DNA from: Sulfolobales archaeon
GTDB taxonomy: Archaea > Thermoproteota > Thermoprotei_A > Sulfolobales > AG1
Length of the DNA stretch: 32,563 bases
Direction: 5' to 3'
NCBI GenBank assembly: GCA_038897115.1
Contig: JAWAXC010000010.1
Location: 1-32,563 of the forward strand
The first letter of the stretch is position 1, and each line of letters starts with the position of its first letter. Positions 25,209 through 32,563 of the stretch are shown one piece after another. The position numbers and the translations under genes are program-made. The notes beneath the pieces are model-generated. The model searched no databases. It had not been told where the DNA came from and was given only the letters and a program-made list of their open reading frames with translations.

Positions 25209-26248
25209 AGCCCCTCCCTCTCATCGAATCCCATGGCTATATTGAATGCCTGTATAGCCTGGCCAGCAGCCCCCTTCCCCAGGTTATCTATTGCAACGAA
25301 TATCGAGGCCCTACCAGCTTCTCTCTCAACAGCGAATCCTAGATCAGCTAGGTTTGTGCCGACAACATTCTTGGGATCTGGGTATGGGTTTGGAGCACCA
25401 TATAGTATTCTTATGAATGGGCTTCCCATATACCTCTCTACAAAGATCTTTGCAAGCTCCTCCTCAGATATCTCTATATATAGATGTGTTGATGAGAGCA
25501 CACCCCTAACAATTGGCACAGCGTGGGGGATAATGCTCACCCTTGGAGATATCTCACCGAGATCCCTTAAAACCCTGATCACCTCAGCCACATGCCTATG
25601 CCCCTTAGGGCTATATGGCCTAACACTACCAGCCCTCTCTGGATGATGATCCCATGGGGTTGGCTTGGATCCTGCCTCGCTGCTCCCAGCCTTAATATCT
25701 ATCGTTATTGGATATGAGATTCTCTTGCTATATGCGAGGGGATAGATAGAGAGTATAGATGCTGTTGCATTACATCCTGGTGACGCTATCAACTGCGAGT
25801 TTCTAAGCCTCTCCCTATATATGTGGATCTCTGGCAATCCATATACCGCCTTCTCTAAAAGATCTGGTGCTGGGTGTTCTAGCTCGTAATAGTGTTTAAA
25901 GGCATCTAGATCTCTAAGTCTAAAGGCTGGGCTAAGATCTACGATTCTAACTCCCGACTCAACAATCTTTGGAATATATTCGAGCGATACCTCGATGGGT
26001 GTGGCGAAGAATGCTGCATCACACATCTTTAAAACCCTATCCATATTTATAGCCTCGAACCTCACTCCCCTGTAGAATCCTCTTAGGTTGGGGTGTGCGA
26101 AGTGTATCGGTTTGCCGGCATATTCCCTAGATGTTACATATGTAACCTCAGCCTCTCTATGTGTTGCGAGGTATCTAAGAAGCTCTCCACCCGTATAGCC
26201 TGATCCACCGATCACACATATTCTAACCAATATCCACCATTTCTCCAA
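25181..26248 (-). CDS. lysY: LysW-aminoadipyl phosphate reductase
   Basis: LysY reduces LysW-bound aminoadipyl phosphate to the semialdehyde with NADPH. The 355-residue protein has the N-terminal VIGGSGYTGGELLRYL motif (12-27), catalytic Cys159 in SPGCNATA, and PKGHRHVAEV in the C-terminal half, as in ArgC/LysY enzymes. The ATG at 26248 lies about 23 bases after the centre of a TTATAA box (near 26270), suggesting a leaderless message. A TTG at 26230, with GGTGG just before it, is an alternative start that better matches the family's N-terminus. It is transcribed divergently from lysW. Confidence 0.95.
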   Translation of the reverse strand: MEKWWILVRICVIGGSGYTGGELLRYLATHREAEVTYVTSREYAGKPIHFAHPNLRGFYRGVRFEAINMDRVLKMCDAAFFATPIEVSLEYIPKIVESGVRIVDLSPAFRLRDLDAFKHYYELEHPAPDLLEKAVYGLPEIHIYRERLRNSQLIASPGCNATASILSIYPLAYSKRISYPITIDIKAGSSEAGSKPTPWDHHPERAGSVRPYSPKGHRHVAEVIRVLRDLGEISPRVSIIPHAVPIVRGVLSSTHLYIEISEEELAKIFVERYMGSPFIRILYGAPNPYPDPKNVVGTNLADLGFAVEREAGRASIFVAIDNLGKGAAGQAIQAFNIAMGFDEREGLWIPPPRPA

Positions 26249-26416
26249 GACTTTAAGAGCTTATAAGCCGTTATAATTATTTTTCTAAATGTATAGGGGA
26301 GCTGCGAAATAAAGTTCTAAGATTCCCTCTTTAATATGAATAGCTGGAACTAGATCTTTAAAAGGGTTGCGAAGAAAACTTATAGGGAGATAGGGTATCT
26401 ATAATCGGTGCTATGG
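26249..26416. promoter_or_regulatory. Divergent promoter region of lysYZ and lysWXJK
   Basis: These 168 bases separate the two arms of the lysine cluster. The lysY side has TTATAAG near 26267-26273. The lysW side has CTTATAG near 26380-26386, about 32 bases from the lysW ATG, with GGTG at 26407-26410 as a likely ribosome site. In Sulfolobus the lysW promoter is bound by the Lrp-type regulator LysM. I see no clear palindrome here that I could name as such an operator. Confidence 0.45.
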
Positions 26417-26584
26417 ATGGAGCTAAAATGCCCAGTCTGTGGCCTCCCAGTATTGATACCAGATGATGCTGTATCTGGAGAGCTTGTGGATCATGATTGC
26501 GGCGTCTCGCTCGAGGTTATAATAAATGATGGAACAATACATTTAAAGCCATTTGAGAGCGCTGGCGAGGATTGGGGAGAATAG
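26417..26584 (+). CDS. lysW: Amino-group carrier protein LysW
   Basis: The 55-residue carrier protects the amino group of alpha-aminoadipate during lysine synthesis. The substrate is joined to the side-chain carboxyl of its C-terminal Glu. The zinc-binding motif is Cys5-x2-Cys8 (KCPVCG) and His26-x-Cys28 (DHDCG), and the chain ends in the diagnostic EDWGE (51-55). It is acidic overall, as expected. The ATG at 26417 is used. An ATG four bases earlier is out of frame. GGTG at 26407 is well spaced. The lysX gene starts four bases after the stop. Confidence 0.95.
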   Translation: MELKCPVCGLPVLIPDDAVSGELVDHDCGVSLEVIINDGTIHLKPFESAGEDWGE

Positions 26585-26587
26585 ATT

Positions 26588-27436
26588 TTGGCTGTGAGGG
26601 TTGGGATAGCATATACAATCTATAGGTGGGAGGAGAAGGAGCTTACCAGGGCTCTTAGAGAGAGGGGTGCTGAGGTAAGACTTGTACATCTTGAGGAGCA
26701 ACCTATAGCCATTGGATCAGAGGGTCAGGATCGGATAGACATATATATCCAGAGATCCATTGTAAGGCCCCTTGCCCCAGCCGTATCCGCAGCAATAGAA
26801 TCCCAGGGTATAAGGGTGGTGAATAGGAGTATAGCGACTCTTATAGCACAGGATAAAGCAGTATCGCTCTCAATCCTATCCTCGAAGGGGATACCAGTCC
26901 CTAAAACCTATATAGCATATGGCCTAGGCTCTATCCTAGAGGCTGCAAAGCTAATAGGATACCCCCTTGTATATAAACCCTCCCAGGGGAGCTGGGGCAG
27001 GCTTGTATCGCTTATAAAGGATGAGGAGATGCTTAGAACCATATATGAGCATAGAGAGGTCATACAAGATCCAAGGGCAAGGGTGGGCCTCGTACAGGAG
27101 TTGGTTGATAAGGGGGATAGAGATATAAGGGCCCTAGTGGTTGGCTCAAGGGTTGTCGGTGCGATGTATAGGATAGGTGGTTTTGTCACAAACTATGCCA
27201 GAGGCTCTGAGGTGGTTGCTGCAAAGCTCTCCCCAGAGGTTGAGGATCTAGCTGTTAGGGCTGCAGAGGCCCTCGGGCTTGAGATAGCTGGTGTGGATAT
27301 ATTTGAAAGGAGATCAGGTGGTTATCTCGTAAACGAGGTTAACCCTGTCCCAGAGTTCAAGGGTGTTGCAACGGCAACCGGGATAGATGTTGCTGGTATA
27401 ATAGCTGAATATATTATATCGCTGGTGAGGAGGTAG
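26588..27436 (+). CDS. lysX: LysW-aminoadipate ligase (ATP-grasp)
   Basis: LysX uses ATP to attach alpha-aminoadipate to the C-terminal Glu of LysW. The 282-residue protein is a RimK-like ATP-grasp enzyme with the ATP-binding lid around YPLVYKPSQGSWGRLVSLI (about 118-136). A catalytic metal-binding end follows, with EIAGVDIFER and NEVNPVPEFKG near 255-265. The start is TTG at 26588, three bases after the lysW stop, fitting translational coupling. The window holds only one LysX/ArgX-type ligase. Whether it also accepts glutamate cannot be read with confidence. Confidence 0.95.
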   Translation: MAVRVGIAYTIYRWEEKELTRALRERGAEVRLVHLEEQPIAIGSEGQDRIDIYIQRSIVRPLAPAVSAAIESQGIRVVNRSIATLIAQDKAVSLSILSSKGIPVPKTYIAYGLGSILEAAKLIGYPLVYKPSQGSWGRLVSLIKDEEMLRTIYEHREVIQDPRARVGLVQELVDKGDRDIRALVVGSRVVGAMYRIGGFVTNYARGSEVVAAKLSPEVEDLAVRAAEALGLEIAGVDIFERRSGGYLVNEVNPVPEFKGVATATGIDVAGIIAEYIISLVRR

Positions 27437-28584
27437 TGTTGAAGCTATATAGATTCTACGAGCCAAGGGGTCTCAAGCTTGTAAAGGGCTTGGGGCAATA
27501 TGTTTGGGACTCTAGTGGGAGGAGATATATAGACGCCCATAATGGTAATGGCGTGGGCTTTCTAGGCCATGGGAATCCATATGTTGTATCATCTATTAGG
27601 GAGCAGCTGGATAGCATATATATAGCTTCATCCTCATACGATCTAGATGTTGCTGAGGAGACACTAGATCTCCTTTCAAAGATAGTGCCCCCGAGATATG
27701 ATAATGTATCGTTTCTAAACTCAGGTGCAGAGGCTGTTGAGCTAGCTATAAAGATGGCTAGGATATATACCAAGAGGAAGAAGATCGTTTATTTCATGGG
27801 ATCATTCCACGGAAGAACATTAGGAGCATTATCGGTTACAGGGAATAAGAGGTATTGGGCAGGCTTAGAGGGTCTAGATCTAGGCACTATATCGGTGGAA
27901 TTTACAAAGCCTGAGGAGCTTCGCTCTCTAGACGGCTCTGAGGTTGCTGCAGTGATCTTAGAGATCATACAGGGTGAGGGAGGGGTTAACCCGGCTTCTA
28001 AAGAGCTTATAGAGGAGGTCAAGATATTCTCGGATAAATGGGGATCCCTGGTAATAATTGATGAGATACAGACAGGCTTTGGGAGAACCGGTATCCACTG
28101 GTCGTTCATGGATGTGGGGTTAGAGCCACATATATTTACAGCTGGTAAGGCAATGGCAGGAGGTTTCCCAATCTCGGCTGTGTTCTTCTCAAGCGAGATA
28201 GCATCTAAGATGCCACCTGCGATGCACGGATCAACATTCGGTGGTAATCCACTCGCACTGGCAGCACTTAGGGGAGGGCTGAGAGCATATATAGCTGATA
28301 GGGTGTGGGAGAGGTCTAGGGAGAGCGGGTCTATGCTTATTAATAAGCTTAGAGAAACCCTCGGATCTTCGAGGCTTGTTAAAGAGATAAGGGGTAGGGG
28401 CCTCATGATAGGTGTTGATCTAAAGGCTAATCCGATCAATGTCGTTAAATGTCTACAGGAGAGGGGTGTGCTAGCAACTAGGGCTGGAAACACTGTGGTT
28501 AGGTTTCTACCACCATATATGATCACGAGGGAGGATATCGAGGAAATAGCTAGGGCTATGGCGAGCTGTGTTGGAGGGATATAG
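27436..28584 (+). CDS. lysJ: LysW-aminoadipate semialdehyde aminotransferase
   Basis: LysJ converts the LysW-bound semialdehyde to LysW-lysine using glutamate and PLP. The 382-residue class III aminotransferase has SGAEAVELAIKMAR (PLP phosphate site), the PLP-ring Asp in IIDEIQTGFGRTG, and the Schiff-base Lys238 in TAGKAMAGGFP. HGSTFGGNPLA follows. The first codon is GTG overlapping the lysX stop by one base, with TTG directly after as a second choice. The enzyme likely also serves LysW-glutamate semialdehyde in ornithine synthesis, as in relatives. Confidence 0.95.
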   Translation: MLKLYRFYEPRGLKLVKGLGQYVWDSSGRRYIDAHNGNGVGFLGHGNPYVVSSIREQLDSIYIASSSYDLDVAEETLDLLSKIVPPRYDNVSFLNSGAEAVELAIKMARIYTKRKKIVYFMGSFHGRTLGALSVTGNKRYWAGLEGLDLGTISVEFTKPEELRSLDGSEVAAVILEIIQGEGGVNPASKELIEEVKIFSDKWGSLVIIDEIQTGFGRTGIHWSFMDVGLEPHIFTAGKAMAGGFPISAVFFSSEIASKMPPAMHGSTFGGNPLALAALRGGLRAYIADRVWERSRESGSMLINKLRETLGSSRLVKEIRGRGLMIGVDLKANPINVVKCLQERGVLATRAGNTVVRFLPPYMITREDIEEIARAMASCVGGI

Positions 28585-29668
28585 AGAGATCCTAAAAAGA
28601 CTCCTCAGGATCTATAGCCCATCGGGGGATGAGGATAGAGCTGTAAGGGAATTTGTAGAGATAGCTAGGGCTATGGGGCTCGAGGGCTATATAGATGAGG
28701 ATGGCAATGGTGTCGCTGTATGGGGTAGAGGTGATAGGGTTGTTGCACTCATTGGGCATATAGATACTGTACCAGGCTATATAGAGGTTTCAGAGAGTAG
28801 CGAGGGTATAAGGGGTAGGGGTGCTGTTGATGCGAAGGGTCCTCTGGCAGCTATGTTAGCAGCCCTAAACGAGCTCAGAATCTCTGGGGAGGTTCCAGAG
28901 GATATAGCTAGGATCTATGTGATAGCCTCTGTTGGGGAGGAGAGCGATAGTAGAGGAGCTCTTGGCCTTATTAGAAGAGGTTTTAAGGCAGATGCAGTTA
29001 TAGTTGGAGAACCCACCAATAACAATAAGATTGCTATTGGATATAGAGGCTCTATGAAGGTTAAGGTTGAATGCTCCTCAGTGGGTGGCCATGCATCAGT
29101 ACCGTGGATCTATATATCTGCATGTGAGAAGCTGATAAGCCTGTGGGAAAATATCTCGAGGAGATATAGCGGCTCTAGCGCTAGCAGTATAAGTGCATCG
29201 CTAACAATGATGATGTGTGGTGAATACCATAATGTTATACCTAGGGAGGGATATGCTGTGATCGATATTAGATACCCGCCTAGGGGTCAGAGTTGGAGGG
29301 AGATTATGGCCTCTATAGAGGAGATCCTGCCAAGTGGCTGTAGAGCATCGCTATTGAAAAACCCTATAGAGCCTGTCGAGGTGAGACCAACAATCCCTAT
29401 CGTGAGATCCCTTATAAGGGCTGTTAGCAGGGCTGGGATGAGGCCTGAGGTTGTGATGAAGACGGGGACCAGCGATATGAATCTTCTATATGGGAGTGTT
29501 TCTAATAATATAGCTGCCTATGGACCCGGAAGATCTGAGCTATCCCATACTGATAATGAGGAGATACTATATTGGGAGTTTGAAAAAGGTATAATGGTTT
29601 ATAGCGAGGCTATAAAAATATTTCTCGGAGATCTAGGTGTTGCTAGCAAGAGATCTACTTCTCCTTAG
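28568..29668 (+). CDS. lysK: LysW-lysine hydrolase (M20 family)
   Basis: LysK cuts lysine from LysW, ending the pathway. The 366-residue M20-type metallohydrolase has the metal ligands and base in order: His64 and Asp66 (GHIDTVPG), Asp88 (AVDAKGPLAAM), Glu124/Glu125 (VGEESDSRG) and GEPTNNNKIAIGYRGS. The GTG at 28568 (or TTG at 28571) overlaps the lysJ end by 17 bases. The 3' end overlaps that of the opposing fumC by 14 bases, so the two messages can pair at their tails. Confidence 0.95.
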   Translation: MLEGYREILKRLLRIYSPSGDEDRAVREFVEIARAMGLEGYIDEDGNGVAVWGRGDRVVALIGHIDTVPGYIEVSESSEGIRGRGAVDAKGPLAAMLAALNELRISGEVPEDIARIYVIASVGEESDSRGALGLIRRGFKADAVIVGEPTNNNKIAIGYRGSMKVKVECSSVGGHASVPWIYISACEKLISLWENISRRYSGSSASSISASLTMMMCGEYHNVIPREGYAVIDIRYPPRGQSWREIMASIEEILPSGCRASLLKNPIEPVEVRPTIPIVRSLIRAVSRAGMRPEVVMKTGTSDMNLLYGSVSNNIAAYGPGRSELSHTDNEEILYWEFEKGIMVYSEAIKIFLGDLGVASKRSTSP

Positions 29669-30974
29669 CAGGTATGCCAGGCCTAGTAAGCCTCTTTAGA
29701 TCTAGGATCCTCTCTATCTCCTCCTCGCTTAGCCCAACCTCTTTGAGTGCCTGCCTAATAGGTGTTCCCTGTGCTACTTTAATAGCAACCTGTGTAGCCC
29801 TGTCATATCCTATTATAGGTGAGATCACAGTTACCAAGGCTGGGCTCTTCTCAGCAAGCTCCCTAGCCCTCTCTCTTAGAGGTGTTACCCTGTCTATCAC
29901 ATATATGGCCATCTTATCCATTGCCTCTGATAGGAGGGATATCTGGGAGATAACGTTATAGCCTATCAGGGGTATTGCCATGCTGAGCTCGAATTCGCCG
30001 AAGAGATTTGCATAGCTGTTCGCAGTATCTAAGCCAACAACCTGTGCCGAGGCTAGCATTGCTGCCTCAACAGTAACTGGGTTTGTCTTGCCCGGCATGA
30101 TGCTGCTTCCAGCAACCTCTTGTGGAATATCTATCTCCCCTATAGCTGTGAATGGTCCTGAGAACATGAGCCTTAGATCCTGGCATAGCCTTATCATATC
30201 TATAGCCGTTGTCCTTAGCACCGAGCTGAGGGATACCATATCGCTTAGAAGCCTCATAGCCCTAAACCTACTCCCAGCTACATAGAATTCAAGTCCTGTG
30301 AGCCTTCTAATCTCCTCCACAACCATCTCGCCAAGCCTTGGATGGGCATTCAACCCTGTTCCAACTGCTGTGCCTCCTATGGGGAGCTCCCTAACATATG
30401 GTAAGACGCTCTCTAGCAATCCTAGATCGTGTTTAAATGCATCTACATATGCTGAGAACTCCTGCCCCATTGTAACTGGAAGCGCGTCCCTGAGATGCGT
30501 TCTCCCAGGCTTTACAACATCCTCTGTCCTCATTGCCAGCCTCTCAAGGCTATCTATGAATCTCTTCATAGATGGTACGAGCTTCTCAATAGTCTCTGCA
30601 ACAGCTGCTATTCTTATGGCGCTGGGAACCACGTCATTAGATGACTGCCCCATATTAACATGGTCGTTTGGATGCACCTTAACCCCAGAGATCTCTGAGG
30701 CCTTAGCAGCGATCACCTCGTTTACATTCATATTAAGCCCGGTTCCAGAGCCTGTCTGGAATACATCAACAACTATTAGATCATCGAGCTTCCCCTCGAT
30801 AAGCATTGTAGAAGCCTTCATTATAGCCTCTCCTATCCTAGGATCTAGAAGCCCTAGCTCTGTATTTGCCTTCGCCGCAGCATATTTTATCAAACCCATA
30901 GCCCATATAATTCTCCTAGGAAACCTGGTACCTGTTGATAGGAAGACCTCAACAGCCTTCTCAACGTATTTCAA
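29655..30974 (-). CDS. fumC: Class II fumarate hydratase
   Basis: It interconverts fumarate and malate in the citrate cycle. The 439-residue protein has the superfamily signature GSSIMPGKTNPV (289-300) with the catalytic Ser loop, GRTHLRDALP around His160, FQTGSGT (72-78) and HPNDHVNMGQSSND (101-114), a set typical of fumarase rather than aspartase. The N-terminus lacks the usual 25-30 residues before the YGxQT-like segment, but the TATA-like box at 31006-31014 places the transcript start about ten bases before the TTG at 30974. The short form is therefore likely genuine. An aspartase role cannot be fully excluded. Confidence 0.9.
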   Translation of the reverse strand: MKYVEKAVEVFLSTGTRFPRRIIWAMGLIKYAAAKANTELGLLDPRIGEAIMKASTMLIEGKLDDLIVVDVFQTGSGTGLNMNVNEVIAAKASEISGVKVHPNDHVNMGQSSNDVVPSAIRIAAVAETIEKLVPSMKRFIDSLERLAMRTEDVVKPGRTHLRDALPVTMGQEFSAYVDAFKHDLGLLESVLPYVRELPIGGTAVGTGLNAHPRLGEMVVEEIRRLTGLEFYVAGSRFRAMRLLSDMVSLSSVLRTTAIDMIRLCQDLRLMFSGPFTAIGEIDIPQEVAGSSIMPGKTNPVTVEAAMLASAQVVGLDTANSYANLFGEFELSMAIPLIGYNVISQISLLSEAMDKMAIYVIDRVTPLRERARELAEKSPALVTVISPIIGYDRATQVAIKVAQGTPIRQALKEVGLSEEEIERILDLKRLTRPGIPAKEK

Positions 30975-31433
30975 GCCCTATCCCTAGGTATATACTATCT
31001 CACCCATTATATACAGGATAGCTCTGATATATGATCATACCAGGAGTAGTATAGGTCTATATATATTATATAAATGTAGATAGCTATATAGCCATGGCTC
31101 ATCAACAATATACCATTATAATATAATTAGAATAATGTTTTCAGCTATAGCATATAAGGATCTAGAGGGTAGTTGAAAGGGTTTAGAAACCGTCTCCAAC
31201 TTTTAATTATCCCGCTTTTTAGGTTAGCTACTCTTATGTTTTTGTGAGCTGTAGAACTATATTAAACTCTTTGTTTTCGTGATCGTCTTTCGATGGGTGC
31301 GAAGCGTCTAAGAAGGGTACTGTGATGTGTAGCCTGTGATTTCCATGGCTAGATATGATGTGGTGGCTTGTTAGAAGAATTTTTGCTTTTATACTTAGAA
31401 AGTTATTTTAGTTATAGTGTGGGTTGTGCGCTG
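30975..31433. other. Intergenic between fumC and uL22, promoters only
   Basis: These 459 bases hold the fumC promoter on the left (TATA-like 31006-31014, minus strand) and the ribosomal promoter on the right. Between them is AT-rich DNA with no supported gene. The genes that normally precede uL22 (uL2, uS19) are absent. Confidence 0.6.
31402..31410 (+). promoter_or_regulatory. TATA-like box for the uL22-uS3 operon
   Basis: TTATTTTAG centred near 31406 predicts transcription from about 31432, that is, at the ATG at 31434. This gives a leaderless message and supports the shorter uL22 start. Confidence 0.4.
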
Positions 31434-31916
31434 ATGCCGCCACGCTGGGTCTACCCCCAAATCGGTGGTGAGGGGAGGATAGCCAGGGCTCTTGGGAGGG
31501 AGCTGAGGATCTCTCTTAAGGAGAGTGTTGAGATTGCTAAGGTTATAAAGGGGATGAAGCTAGATGATGCTATATCTTATCTTGAGAAGGTGATTAGGAA
31601 AGAGCTTCCAGTACCCTATACTAGGCATAGAAAGCAGATCGCCCATAGGAGGGGTGTTAACTCTCAGTTCCCAGAGTGGAGAACTCCTGTGGGTAGATAT
31701 CCTGTTAAGGCTGCTAAGTATATCTTAAAGGTTCTGAGGAATGCTAGGAATAATGCTGAGAACCAGGGTCTAGATCCTGAGAAGCTTGTGATAGTACATG
31801 CAGCAGCCCATAAAGGTAGATATTTGAAGAGATATATGCCGAGAGCCTTTGGAAGGGCAACACCTTGGTTTTCCACCACAACTAATTTCGAGGTTGTTGT
31901 GAAGGAGGTGGGCTAG
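31434..31916 (+). CDS. rpl22: Large-subunit ribosomal protein uL22
   Basis: The 160-residue archaeal uL22 lines the peptide exit tunnel. Conserved parts include RELRISLKESVEIAKVIKG (helical core), HRKQIAHRRG and the C-terminal VHAAAHKGRYLKRYMPRAFG, the tunnel loop region. A frame upstream to 31368 exists, but MPPRWVYPQIG is the family-like start. The upstream residues are unrelated, and the promoter places the transcript start at this ATG. uS3 follows at once, as in the archaeal S10-type operon. Confidence 0.95.
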   Translation: MPPRWVYPQIGGEGRIARALGRELRISLKESVEIAKVIKGMKLDDAISYLEKVIRKELPVPYTRHRKQIAHRRGVNSQFPEWRTPVGRYPVKAAKYILKVLRNARNNAENQGLDPEKLVIVHAAAHKGRYLKRYMPRAFGRATPWFSTTTNFEVVVKEVG

Positions 31917-31956
31917 CTTCTCGACGAAGATTTCTAAGAAGAGATATTTCCTCGAG

Positions 31957-32563
31957 ATGGGGCTTTTAAGAACAAAGATAGATGAATATCTCGCATCAAC
32001 ATTCTCTCGAGCGGGATATGCTGGTGTTGAGATAACCAAGACGCCTCTTGGAACGAGGATCATAATATATGCTGATAGACCAGCTCTCCTGATAGGTAGG
32101 AGGGGTGAGACTATTAGGAAGCTGCAGACAGTATTTGAAAAGCACTTCGGGATCGAGAACCCCCAGATAACGATCATGGGTGTTGAGAATCCAGAGCTTA
32201 ATGCAAGGGTAATGGCTTCGAGACTCGCTGTCGCCCTTGAAAAGGGCTTCCACTTTAGGAGAGCTGCTTTCATAACGCTTAGAAGGGTTATGGCTGCAGG
32301 GGCTATAGGCTGTGAGGTTGTTATAAGCGGTAAGCTAACATCTGAGAGGGCTAAGTTTGAGAAGCTCAGGGCTGGGAAGATATATAGGAGTGGTGATCAG
32401 ATAAACTACCTGGTTGACAGGGCTGTATATAATGTTCTCCTAATACCAGGTGTATATGGGATCGAGGTTATAATTGTGAAGCCTGGAAGACCTGCAGACT
32501 ATATAGAGGTGGTTGAGCAGCCACCCCAGATAACCCAGCAAACACCCCAGACAGGAGAGCAAG
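31957..32563 (+). CDS. rps3: Small-subunit ribosomal protein uS3, 3' end cut by window
   Basis: About 202 residues of uS3 are visible. The KH domain with the GxxG loop (LIGRRGETIRKLQ) is followed by ENPELNARVMASRLA and the C-terminal domain (RVMAAGAIGCEVVISGKLTS). It ends in a Gln/Pro/Thr-rich tail that leaves the window. The first ATG is 31957, but family-like residues extend upstream (STKISKKRYFLE) to about 31918, where the codon is TTC, eight bases after GGAGGTG. No ATG, GTG or TTG exists in that stretch. The start is thus either a rare codon (ATT 31930, ACG 31924) or the ATG at 31957. Confidence 0.93.
   Translation, partial: MGLLRTKIDEYLASTFSRAGYAGVEITKTPLGTRIIIYADRPALLIGRRGETIRKLQTVFEKHFGIENPQITIMGVENPELNARVMASRLAVALEKGFHFRRAAFITLRRVMAAGAIGCEVVISGKLTSERAKFEKLRAGKIYRSGDQINYLVDRAVYNVLLIPGVYGIEVIIVKPGRPADYIEVVEQPPQITQQTPQTGEQ

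Noticed and set aside
27789-28526. A 245-codon minus-strand frame
   Set aside because: It is antisense to lysJ, which has complete aminotransferase motifs. Such long mirror frames follow from the codon bias of this genome.
30298-30987. A 229-codon plus-strand frame
   Set aside because: It lies entirely antisense to fumC, whose protein carries all class II fumarase motifs. The antisense product is Ser/Pro/Thr-rich with no family features.
30975-31005. Apparent upstream extension of fumC (MGEIVYT) with two TAG codons
   Set aside because: The two in-frame stops and the TATA-like box position show that translation starts at the TTG at 30974. Suppression or decay need not be invoked.
31770-32273. 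A 167-codon minus-strand frame across uL22 and uS3
   Set aside because: Both plus-strand genes are certain ribosomal proteins. The mirror frame has no recognisable domain.
1-32563. tRNA, rRNA and CRISPR arrays
   Set aside because: No T-arm-like sequences in a cloverleaf setting, no rRNA core sequences and no regularly spaced repeats were seen in the gaps. A tRNAscan-type search could still find an intron-split tRNA that I missed.

Overview
The window looks like chromosome from a hyperthermophilic Thermoprotei (crenarchaeal) archaeon. The evidence is an archaeal-type alanyl-tRNA synthetase, the LysW carrier-protein lysine pathway, archaeal uL22 and uS3, a DUF711 protein, many ATA/AGA/AGG codons, frequent TTG and GTG starts, and TATA-like boxes about 26 bases ahead of nearly leaderless starts. 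I cannot name the genus. No rRNA, tRNA or CRISPR array was recognised.

Layout. 1-6.2 kb: a cut-off polytopic membrane protein, a small membrane coiled-coil protein, a medium-chain dehydrogenase, and alaS overlapping a DUF434/DUF5616 gene. 6.2-9.1 kb: a HAD phosphatase, a DUF711 protein and an SDR, with a 257-base element lacking a transposase between the last two. 9.1-16.7 kb: a surface beta-helix protein, an amidase with a short N-terminus, an NAD-sugar epimerase, an MmgE/PrpD protein and a tRNA methylthiotransferase. 16.7-24.3 kb is gene-poor accessory DNA. It holds two decayed TnpB (IS200/IS605-type) ends with structured RNA-like segments, a HepT-MntA pair, a VapBC pair with a small membrane-protein ORF coupled to it, and two large secreted proteins that may be distant paralogues. 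24.4-29.7 kb: lysZ-lysY on the minus strand and lysW-lysX-lysJ-lysK on the plus strand, diverging from a 168-base promoter region. 29.7-32.6 kb: a class II fumarase and the start of a ribosomal protein operon (uL22, then uS3 cut by the window edge).

How genes work together. LysW carries alpha-aminoadipate. LysX attaches it, LysZ phosphorylates it, LysY reduces it, LysJ transaminates it and LysK releases lysine. The whole carrier-bound half of the pathway is therefore present. In related archaea LysZ, LysY, LysJ and LysK can also serve ornithine/arginine synthesis, but no separate ArgX is visible here. The two toxin-antitoxin pairs and the TnpB relics mark 17-23 kb as a site of repeated insertion and decay.

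The most interesting items are the pair of secreted proteins around vapBC, the 45-residue membrane ORF sharing an ATGA with vapC, the 257-base element with same-orientation hairpin ends at 8.0-8.3 kb, the GC-rich structured segment at 17.5 kb, the nuclease-like gene overlapping alaS, and the lack of a normal start codon where uS3 should begin.
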